Shown one piece after another: positions 53,880-64,000 of a DNA stretch of 64,000 nucleotides (position 1 is the first letter of the stretch; each line of letters starts with the position of its first letter). Location: positions 1 to 64,000 of the forward strand of contig NZ_JNWQ01000013.1 of the NCBI RefSeq assembly GCF_000716875.1, written 5' to 3'. The translations under genes and the position numbers were made by a program. Source of the stretch: Streptomyces novaecaesareae (GTDB lineage Bacteria; Actinomycetota; Actinomycetes; Streptomycetales; Streptomycetaceae). The notes under the pieces were generated by a model. The model was not told the DNA's origin and ran no database searches. It saw nothing but the letters and a program-made list of their open reading frames with translations.

Positions 53880-55670
53880 TCAGAATTGAGCAGGTCGCCG
53901 TCCCGAAAACGGACGGCGCAGCGCGTGCCACAGCCGGCGCACCGCGGTGTCGGCCACGTCGTAGCCGAGCGCCACCAGGTTGACCGTGACCATCAGGAAC
54001 CCGGCCACCACCAGCAGCACGGGGCTGATCTCGGTGCCCTTCACCCGGACGAAGGCGGGCTCGCGCAGGATCCGCGGGGTCAGCTCGCCCCGGCGGACCC
54101 AGCGCAGGAACGGCAGCTTCCACAGGTTCGGCACGGCGGCGTCCGCGCGCAGCACCGCCCGGGTCGGCCGCAGCCGCACGCCGTTGGCCAGCCGCCAGCG
54201 GGCCCGCCGGGCCAGGCCGGCGTGCCAGCGCTCCGCGATCCGGGCCACCCGGGCGGGGTCGAGCACGTGCCACGGCGGGCACTGGGTGAGGAAGAGGCTG
54301 CGCCGCAGCTTGCGGCGGAGCTTGACGTGGTCGCCGTTCTCCAGCTCGGGCCGCGCCCCGGTCTCGGTGAGCCAGCGGGCCACCTGGTAGCGCGGCAGCA
54401 GGACGGCCGAGAGGATCAGGTAGTCGAGCAGGTGGTCGAGGATGAAGAACCGGCTGTCGCGCAGCGCCTCCGAGTACTTGCCGCGGACCATCGTCCGCAG
54501 CAGCCGCCAGTCGGCGAGCATGGCCCGGTTGACGTGGGCGATGTACTCGGTGTCGAGCTTCCCCTCCCGAAGGTCGTCCTGCACGATGTTGGCGGTGTGC
54601 CAGGAGCCGGCCAGCGACAGCGAGAGTCCCTGGCTGTAGAAGGCGTCGATGATCGAGGCCGAGTCACCGGCCAGGGCGTAGCGCCGCTCGGACACGTAGG
54701 TGTCGGTGAGGTACTGGACGTCCTTGTAGGCGTGGAACTGCAGCAGGTCCTCCGGCTTGAGGAAGTCCAGCAGCGGGTAGCGCCGCACCACCTCCCAGAA
54801 GGTGTCGCGCAGGTTGGCCGGCTCGCCGAAGCGGGCCCGGTCGAGGGTGATGCCGACACTCACCCGGCCTTCGGTCAGCCGGATGATCCAGATCCAGTAG
54901 CCGTCGCCCCACAGGTGGACGGTGTCGAGGTCGCGGCGGATCACCCGGCCCTCGGGGAAGGTGTACTCCCAGCGCTCGTCGAAGATCTCGTCGGTGCAGC
55001 CCTGGAACTGGCCCCAGGCCGCAGAGGTGGTGAAGCCGTCGTCGAGCGGGACGTCGTGGCCGAACTTCCTGGCCAGCAACCGGCCGCGGCCGGCGCAGTC
55101 GATGACCCAGCGGGCCTCGACCGTCCCCGACGACCTGCCGTCCCGGGAGCGCCAGGTGACCAGGTGGTCGCCGTCGCCCTCGGCCAGTTCGACGTCGCGG
55201 ACCAGGCCCCGGTCGCAGAAGGTGATCTCGGGGGTCTTCCCGACGACGTCCCGCAGCGCGGCCTCGACCTCGGGCCGGACGATCTGGACGTCACCCGCCA
55301 TCGCCTTGACCATGGGCTCGCTCGTCACGTGGGCGCGCCAGCGGTCCGGAAGCTGGGCCAGGAAGCCCCACTCGTACGTGGAGTCGTCGAAGGCCTCCTT
55401 GCCCTCCAGCCCGTAGGCCATCCAGAAGCCCTGCTTGACGAAGGAGTTGGAGAGCACCTCGTCCAGCTCTCCGACCGTCCGCAGGAAGGCGTTGGAGAAG
55501 ACGAGCAGGGACTCGCCGACCTTGTAGTCGGCGCGCTTGCTGTCGGTCAGCTCGTCGACGAGCACGACGGACATGCCGCGCTTGGCGTACTGGAGTGCGT
55601 TGTACAGGCCGACGAGGCCGGCGCCGATCACGCACACGTCGGCGCGCAGCGCCTCAGGTCGCGGGTTCAT
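53880..55670 (-). CDS. FAD-dependent halogenase/monooxygenase-like protein with C-terminal membrane helix
   Basis: A 596-aa flavoprotein with an N-terminal dinucleotide loop VCVIGAGLVGLYNAL (residues ~11-25), a YKVGESLL motif near 50 and a second FAD motif YALAGDSASIIDAFYSQGLSLSL near 335. It resembles the flavin-dependent halogenase/oxygenase superfamily. The WxWxIP halogenase motif is present only as WIWII, so halogenation is uncertain and oxygenation is equally possible. A single hydrophobic helix near residues 550-575 may anchor it to the membrane or a partner. ATG 55670 overlaps the preceding stop (ATGA), tying it to the aminotransferase-reductase. It probably tailors the amine-arm intermediate or the final product. 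Confidence 0.8.
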   Translation of the reverse strand: MNPRPEALRADVCVIGAGLVGLYNALQYAKRGMSVVLVDELTDSKRADYKVGESLLVFSNAFLRTVGELDEVLSNSFVKQGFWMAYGLEGKEAFDDSTYEWGFLAQLPDRWRAHVTSEPMVKAMAGDVQIVRPEVEAALRDVVGKTPEITFCDRGLVRDVELAEGDGDHLVTWRSRDGRSSGTVEARWVIDCAGRGRLLARKFGHDVPLDDGFTTSAAWGQFQGCTDEIFDERWEYTFPEGRVIRRDLDTVHLWGDGYWIWIIRLTEGRVSVGITLDRARFGEPANLRDTFWEVVRRYPLLDFLKPEDLLQFHAYKDVQYLTDTYVSERRYALAGDSASIIDAFYSQGLSLSLAGSWHTANIVQDDLREGKLDTEYIAHVNRAMLADWRLLRTMVRGKYSEALRDSRFFILDHLLDYLILSAVLLPRYQVARWLTETGARPELENGDHVKLRRKLRRSLFLTQCPPWHVLDPARVARIAERWHAGLARRARWRLANGVRLRPTRAVLRADAAVPNLWKLPFLRWVRRGELTPRILREPAFVRVKGTEISPVLLVVAGFLMVTVNLVALGYDVADTAVRRLWHALRRPFSGRRPAQF

Positions 55671-58078
55671 GGGTGGCTCCTGGTGGGCGGGGTCGGGAGG
55701 TGGAGGCGGAAGCCGAGCCGCGCACCCTCGGTGCGGAGCCGGGCGACCGTGGCGATGTCCAGGCGGTCGCCGCGCCGGCTGAGCGGGAGCTCACCGTCGA
55801 GTTGGGAGAGGATCACCGTCTCGGCGGTGCAGGCCCAGATCACGCCGGGCGGCAGGGCCACGTCGAGGCCGAAGTCCTGACGGCCGGGCAGCTCGACCAG
55901 GCCACCCGCGAAGACCGCCAGGTCCGGCCGCTGCTCGGCGAGTTCGGGACCGGCGTTGGCGGGCTGCGAGACGTCGCAGATGATCGCGCCCGGCTTGGGG
56001 GTGGCGGGGTCGATGAGCAGCCCCGGGCTGGACGTGGCGGCGACGACGAGGTCCGCGCCCGCGATCGCCTCGGCGGCGGCGGTGGTCGTCTCCGGCACCA
56101 GGTCGCCGCGGATCTCGGCGGCGACCGCGTCGAGGCGGGCCAGGCCGGCGCGCCCGCTGCGGGGATTGCCGACCAGCACCAGGCTGCCGACCTCCTCGGC
56201 GAGCAGCAGCGTCATCGCCCGGCCGACCGAGCCGGCGGCGCCCAGCACCACGCAGCGGGCGCCGCGCAGGTCCAGGCCCCGGTCCCGGGCGGTGCGGGCG
56301 ATGCCGTCGAGGGCGGACGCCGCGGTGTACGCGTTCCCGGTGGTCACCGGAACGGGGGTGGCGCCGAGGAGGGTGCCGCCCGCGGTGACGACGGAGGTGT
56401 AGGCGCCGAGGCCGACGATCCGCGCGCCGCGTTCGGCGGCCTCCGCCACGGCCCGGCCGATCAGCGCGGCCGCCCGGGCGGTCGGCAGGTCGAGCAGGGC
56501 GCGGGCGTCGTAGGGGAGCGCGAACAGCTCACCGTAGGAACTCCGCCCGTCGTCCGAGGTCAGCCGGCTGGCGCCGACCAGCATGCCGGCGGGCGTGTCG
56601 GCGGAGCGGGTGAGTTCGAGCCGGTCGAAGAGCCGCTTCACCCCGTGGCCGGGCAGGCCCAGGGCCGGGTCGAAGCTCTCGTAGGACTCGTCGTCGGTCG
56701 GGTGGCCGATGAACGCCCAGCGGGGCTCGTCCCGGCGCGGTACCGGGCGAGGCCGGGGCCGGGGCCGGGCGGGCGCGCCTGCACCGGCCGGGCCGCCCCC
56801 GGTGAGGTGGGCGAACAGGGCGGCGGAGTCGCCCGCCGCGATCCGCCCGAGGGCGCGGTCGAGGGCTGCGAGGAACTCGTCGCACTCCTCGTCGGTGACG
56901 GTGAGCGGCGGCTCCACCCGGATCACCCGGGCGGCGAAGTAGGCGGGCGCGACCCGGATGCCTTCGGCCCGCAGCAGGTGGCCGCAGAGGACCGCCGCCA
57001 GGCCCTGCGCGTGCGCGAGCGAGCGGAGCAGGCCCTGCTGCCCGAACTCCCGGGGATCGTCGGTGAGTTCGAGCCCCAGCAGCAGGCCCTCACCCCGGAC
57101 GTCGGTGACCAGGCCGGGGTGGGCCTCGGCGAGCTTGCGCAGCCCGGCGCGCAGCCGGGCGCCCTTGCGCGCACTCTCCGCGACGATCCGCTCGCCGTCG
57201 GCGGTGAGCAGGTCGAAGGCGGCGATACCGACCCGGGCGCAGAGCGTGTTGCCGCCGAAGGTGGAGGTGTGCCGCAGTGCGAAGTCCTCGGTGAGGCAGT
57301 CGTCGGAGTAGAGGACGGCCCCGATCGGCACCACGCCGCCGCCGAGCGCCTTGGCCAGGGCCAGGACGTCCGGCACGACCCCGGCGTGCTCGTAGGCGAA
57401 CATCCGCCCGGTCCGGCCGAGCCCGGTCTGCACCTCGTCGAAGACCAGCCGGGCGCCGTGGGCCGAGCACAACCTGCGCGCCTCGGCCAGGTAGCCGGGG
57501 GGTGCCGGGCGGACGCCGCCCTCGCCCTGGACCGGTTCGAGCAGCAGCCCGGCGATCTCCCCGCCACGCTCGGCGAAGAGCGCCCGCAGTGCCCCGACGT
57601 CCCCGAACGGCACCGTGACGAAGCCGTCCGCGGGTGCCCCGAAGGGGCGCTGGTAGGTGGCGCGGCCGGTCGCGGAGAGCGCGCCGAGGGTCTTGCCGTG
57701 GAAGGAGTCCTCGGCGGAGACGACAAGGAGGCGCCCGGTCGCCGCGCGCACCACCTTGATCGCCGCCTCGACGGACTCGGCGCCGCTGTTGGTGAAGAAC
57801 GCGTGCGGCAGCCCGGTCCGGGCCGCCAGCCGGTCGGCCAGCTCGCGCGCCGCGACCGGGAGCGACGGCTGGGTCAGGCTCGGTTCGCCCGCCCGCCGCA
57901 TGCCGTCCAGGGCTGTCCACACGACCTCGGGGTCGTGCCCGAACGGGAGCGCCCCGTAGGCGCCGGCGAAGTCCAGGTAGGCGCGGCCGTCGGCGTCGTG
58001 GAGCCGGGTGCCCCGGCCCCGGACGTAGGCGACGTCCAGGCCGAGCCCGGTCAGCAGCCGTTCGACGTGCGGGTTCAT
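55667..58078 (-). CDS. Fusion of class III aminotransferase and AAR-type acyl-ACP reductase
   Basis: An 803-aa two-domain protein. Residues ~1-425 are a fold type I, class III (omega) aminotransferase: NSGAESVEAAIKVVRAATGR, LVFDEVQTGLGRTGRMFAYEHAG, and PLP Lys243 in LAKALGGG. Residues ~455-795 match the cyanobacterial fatty acyl-ACP reductase (AAR): WAFIGH start, LGAYTSVV, TTGNAYTAA, nucleotide loop VLGAAGSVG near 612, and the catalytic Cys750 in IWACTAETV (AAR has FACFAEAM there). Expected chemistry: NADPH-dependent reduction of an acyl-ACP to an aldehyde, then transamination to a primary amine without releasing the aldehyde. It overlaps both neighbours by 4 nt. An alternative is beta-keto transamination, but the AAR domain argues for reductive release. 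Confidence 0.9.
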   Translation of the reverse strand: MNPHVERLLTGLGLDVAYVRGRGTRLHDADGRAYLDFAGAYGALPFGHDPEVVWTALDGMRRAGEPSLTQPSLPVAARELADRLAARTGLPHAFFTNSGAESVEAAIKVVRAATGRLLVVSAEDSFHGKTLGALSATGRATYQRPFGAPADGFVTVPFGDVGALRALFAERGGEIAGLLLEPVQGEGGVRPAPPGYLAEARRLCSAHGARLVFDEVQTGLGRTGRMFAYEHAGVVPDVLALAKALGGGVVPIGAVLYSDDCLTEDFALRHTSTFGGNTLCARVGIAAFDLLTADGERIVAESARKGARLRAGLRKLAEAHPGLVTDVRGEGLLLGLELTDDPREFGQQGLLRSLAHAQGLAAVLCGHLLRAEGIRVAPAYFAARVIRVEPPLTVTDEECDEFLAALDRALGRIAAGDSAALFAHLTGGGPAGAGAPARPRPRPRPVPRRDEPRWAFIGHPTDDESYESFDPALGLPGHGVKRLFDRLELTRSADTPAGMLVGASRLTSDDGRSSYGELFALPYDARALLDLPTARAAALIGRAVAEAAERGARIVGLGAYTSVVTAGGTLLGATPVPVTTGNAYTAASALDGIARTARDRGLDLRGARCVVLGAAGSVGRAMTLLLAEEVGSLVLVGNPRSGRAGLARLDAVAAEIRGDLVPETTTAAAEAIAGADLVVAATSSPGLLIDPATPKPGAIICDVSQPANAGPELAEQRPDLAVFAGGLVELPGRQDFGLDVALPPGVIWACTAETVILSQLDGELPLSRRGDRLDIATVARLRTEGARLGFRLHLPTPPTRSHP

Positions 58079-60467
58079 GCCGCACCCGCCCGCAGCCGGC
58101 CGGCGATCTCCCGCAGGCTGGCCCCGTCGATCAGGTCCGTGATCGGTATGACCACGCCGCACTCCTCCTCGATCCGTGCTTTCAGGTCCACGAAGGCCAC
58201 CGAGTCCAGGTCCAGCTCCCGGGCAGGCACATCCAGGTCCAGGTCCTGTGCCGTGACGCCGAGCAGCTCGGCCACCCGTTCGGCCAGCAGGCCGAGGGCC
58301 CGGGCGGGCTCGGCGGCCGCTGCTGCGGCCCGCGCCCGCTCTCCGGTGTGCCGGGGCGGCTGCTCGATCCAGTGGGTCCGCCGGTGCCACGGGTGGCCGG
58401 GGACGGCCGCGGTGGGCTTGGCACCCGGGTACACCGCGCGCCAGTCGACCTCGGCTCCGGCGCACCAGAGCCGGGCCAGCACCGCGGCCCGGGCGGCGGG
58501 CTCGGTGGCGTCGAGCCCGTTCGCGCCGGCCGGCCCGGGGCCGAGGTCGACGACCAGGCCCGGCGGGGCCGCCGGCACCACCGACGGGCCGTCCTGCTCC
58601 GCGACGGCTTCGGCCCTGCTGAGCCGACCGCCTGCCCAGGCCGCGGTACGGGCACCGGAGCCGCTGCCGGTGCAGGCGTCCGGGCGCACCCCGAGGGCCC
58701 GCCAGGCGGCGGTGGCGGCGGCCTGCCAGACCAGGAGTTCGGTGGCCGGTCCCTCCTCGGCCGGGTGCGCGGCCCAGCAGGCGGCCTCGGCCCGCGCCGC
58801 CTCGGCTGCCACCGGCCCCAGCCCGGCGGCCGGGTCCGGCAGCCGCGGCGGCAGCGTGGCGCCGTACCGGAAGACCACCGGCTGGGGCTCGTGGCCCGGC
58901 GGCGCAGCGGCCAGGGCGCGGCGCAGCGCGTCGGCGGTGGGGCCGGTCACGCAGTGCCGGTGGCGGTGCGCCGGGCGGCAGCGGGCCGCGGCGGCCACCA
59001 GCTCCGGCACGTCCTCGGGTCGTACCTGCGCGAGCAGGTCCGCGTACCGGGCGGCGAGGTCCGCCAGCGCCTGCGGGGAGCGGGCCGACAGCGGCAGGAT
59101 CAGCGGGAGGCCGGTCTCCGGCCGGGGTGCCCGCGACACCGGGGCCGCCGCCTCGACCAGCACGTGGACGTTGGTGCCGCCGAACCCGAACGAGCTGACA
59201 CCGGCGACCCGACGGCGGCCTGCCGGCCAAGGGATGCGCCGGTCGGTGACGGCGAACCGGGTGCCGTCCAGCGCCAGGTGCGGGTTCAACTCGCGCAGCT
59301 GCGGCTGGGGCGGTACCTCGCCCCGGCGCACGCACTCCACGGCCTTGATGAACGAGGCGATGCCCGCAGCGGCCTCCAGGTGGCCGATCGCGGCCTTCGC
59401 CGAGGAGAGCAGGCACGGGTCGGGCGCGTCACCGTAGGCCTCGGCGATCGCGGCGAACTCGATCGGGTCGCCGAGCGCGGTGCCGGTGGCGTGCATCTCG
59501 ACCAGGGCCACGTCGGCCGGGGTCAGACCGGAGCGGGTGAGCGCGTCGGTCAGCAGTCGGCGCTGCGCCACCGGGTTGGGGGCGGTCAGCCCGTTGCTCG
59601 CGCCGTCGGAGTTGCAGGCCGTGGCGTGGACGACCGCGAGCACCTCGTCGCCGTCGGCCTGCGCGTCCCGGAGGCGTTTGAGCACCACGAGGCCGGCGCC
59701 CTCGCCGCGGACCATGCCGTCCGCGCCGGCCCCGAGTGCCTTGAGCACCCCGTCGGGTGCCAGCGGCAGGGTGGCGCCGGTGACCTCGGTGCTGATCCCG
59801 GCGAGGATCAGGCTCACCCCGCCGGCCAGCGCCACGTCGCACTCCCCGGTCCGCAGGCTCTGCGCCGCCAGGTGGAGCGCGGCCAGCGAGGACGAGCAGG
59901 CGGTGTCGACGGCGATGCTCGGTCCGGTCAGGCCGAGGGTGTGTGAGACCCGGTTGGCGATGATCGACCTGGCGTTGCCCAGCCCGAGGTAGGCACTGAG
60001 CGGGATGCCGGCGGCGAGGGCGGTGAACAGGTAGTCCTGGTGCGCGACGCCGAGGAAGACGCCGGTCCGGCCGGGCCGTTCCAGCCCGGCCCGCTCCAGC
60101 GCCTCCCACGCGCATTCGAGCACCAGCCGCTGCTGCGGGTCCATCAGCCGCGCCTCGGGTTCGGGGATGCCGAAGAAGGCCGCGTCGAACTCGGCGACCC
60201 CGTCGACCGTCCCCGCCCAAGCCGCTCCCCCGGCGGGCAGCTCGCCCTTCCACCGGTCCACCGGCAGCGGGCGGATCGCATCGCCGCCCGCCGCCAGGAA
60301 CTCCCAGTACTTCTCCGGGGTGTCGCAGCCGCCGGGGAAGCGGCAGGCCATGCCGACCACCGCGAGCGGCTCCGGGCCGCCCGCGCCCGCCTCCAGCGCC
60401 TTCACCCTGGCCCGCAGCGCGCGGATCTCGGCGGCTGCCGAGCGCAGCGCCTGCGCGGTCTCGTCGT

Positions 60468-60471
<4 letters not shown>
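58075..60471 (-). CDS. PKS module KS-(AT relic)-ACP
   Basis: A 798-aa protein. A short coiled-coil-like N-terminus (AAAEIRALRARVKALEAG) typical of modular PKS docking precedes a full KS (about 33-460; Cys192 in VDTACSSS, HATGTALGD, KAAIGHLEA). Between KS and ACP is a shortened AT: DACTGSGSGARTAAW aligns with the canonical DAVVGHSMGE block, so the nucleophile Ser is replaced by Gly604 and its His neighbour by Ser603. Most of the AT core is missing, while the post-AT linker VDWRAVYPG remains. The ACP has Ser757 in LDLDSVAF. The module must be loaded in trans. The GTG start overlaps the previous stop (GTGA). Confidence 0.9.
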
Positions 60472-63381
<2,910 letters not shown>

Positions 63382-63389
<8 letters not shown>

Positions 63390-63630
63390 GCCTGGCCAGC
63401 CACGCGGCGAGCCGACGCGGCGTCGGGTGGTCGAACAGCAGCTCCTGCGGCACCTCGATGCCGAGGCCCTCCTCCAACTGCCCGGCGACGACGACCAGTC
63501 CGGCGGAGTCGAGACCGAGGTCGGTGAAGACCTCGTCGGGGTCGAGCGGCCCGGCCACCTCAAGCTCGGTGGCCAGGGCGTCGAGGAGGATGCGGAGGAT
63601 CTCCCGCTCGGAGACAGCGGGCACGGTCAT
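63382..63630 (-). CDS. Discrete acyl carrier protein
   Basis: An 82-aa ACP with Ser in TDLGLDSAGLVV and the usual C-terminal LFDHPTPRRLAAWLA helix. It is wedged between the FAAL and the first PKS module, with a TGATG junction to the FAAL stop, so it is very likely the acceptor of the FAAL-activated acid. Its ATG at 63630 shares a base with that stop. Confidence 0.92.
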
Positions 63631-64000
63631 CACTTGCTCCCTGAGGTCTTGGTCCAGCTGGCGATCGGCTTCAGCTCCCCGCTGAGCCAGCGGTCCGCGC
63701 ACCGGCGGCGCTGGACCTTGCCGCTGGTGGTACGGGGGACGGCGCCGCGCCGCACGAGTGCCACGGCGCCGAGCGCGAGGCCGTGTTCCTCGGCGATCGC
63801 GGCCCGGATCCGGCCCAGCAGGGCCTGCGGGTCCGCGGGGGGCCGGGCGACCTCGTGGACGAGCACGACCAGGGGCGGCCCGTCCTCGCCGCCGGGGACG
63901 GCGAAGGCCGCGGCGGAGCCGTCGCCGAGCGAGGGCGTGCAGTCGAGCGCGGTCTGTTCGAGGTCGTGCAGATGGAGGGTCACCCCCTTGTGCTTGACGG
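63630..64000 (-). CDS. Fatty acyl-AMP ligase (FAAL), 3' part only
   Basis: The window holds about 122 codons of the C-terminal lid domain; the rest lies past base 64000. The signature DLEQTALDCTPSLGDGSAAAF corresponds to the FAAL NHYPQDIE-type block, and the end matches TSGKVQRRRCADRWLSGEL with the conserved lysine of the ligase lid. FAALs activate medium to long carboxylic acids as acyl-AMP and pass them to an ACP instead of CoA. The ACP right after it is the expected acceptor. The chain preference cannot be read from this fragment. Confidence 0.88.
   Translation of the reverse strand, partial: VKHKGVTLHLHDLEQTALDCTPSLGDGSAAAFAVPGGEDGPPLVVLVHEVARPPADPQALLGRIRAAIAEEHGLALGAVALVRRGAVPRTTSGKVQRRRCADRWLSGELKPIASWTKTSGSK

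Overview
The window is high-GC DNA with the gene style of a streptomycete-like actinomycete: GTG/ATG starts, 4-nt stop/start overlaps, Gly/Ala/Pro-rich linkers. The first 41 bases are not genomic. They match an Illumina Nextera i5 index, read-1 primer and transposase end, so the biological sequence starts at about base 42 at a contig edge.

Left arm (75-18400, mixed strands). A urea operon comes first: an NCS1-type permease, a biotin-dependent urea carboxylase and an allophanate hydrolase. Next are a dicarboxylate symporter, a PadR regulator translationally coupled to a small PPOX/F420-type flavin protein, the ATP-grasp / alpha-E / transglutaminase triad, a SAM methyltransferase, a cation:proton antiporter, an RDD membrane protein and a DrrAB-like ABC exporter. 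Two long perfect hairpins terminate converging transcription units. The second (18428-18471) marks the left edge of the biosynthetic cluster.

Right arm (18525-64000, all minus strand, still open at the window edge). This is one biosynthetic gene cluster of at least 45 kb, with almost every stop overlapping or nearly touching the next start. In transcription order it has: a FAAL (3' end only); a free ACP; KS-AT-ACP; KS-(AT relic)-ACP; an aminotransferase fused to a cyanobacterial-type acyl-ACP reductase; an FAD halogenase/oxygenase-like protein; a 2878-aa NRPS-PKS (carrier-Cy-Cy-A(Cys)-PCP-Ox-KS0-ACP-KS); a 7730-aa AT-less PKS ending in DUF-SH-TE; an HMG-CoA synthase homologue; a donor ACP; a Cys-to-Ser decarboxylative KS; and a type II thioesterase.

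The thiazole-forming NRPS front end, the AT-less modules, the HCS beta-branching genes and above all the DUF-SH-TE end (PLP-dependent sulfur-inserting lyase plus thioesterase) place the core in the leinamycin family of sulfur-containing polyketides. The unusual part is the upstream mini assembly line. It appears able to activate a fatty or other carboxylic acid, extend it by up to two units, reduce it off the ACP to an aldehyde and transaminate it to a primary amine. I know of no described leinamycin-type cluster with such an amine-making arm, but I cannot search for one. No free trans-AT, PPTase, pathway regulator, discrete starter A domain or ECH1 is visible. These may lie beyond base 64000. 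No gene-free stretch exceeds about 300 nt.
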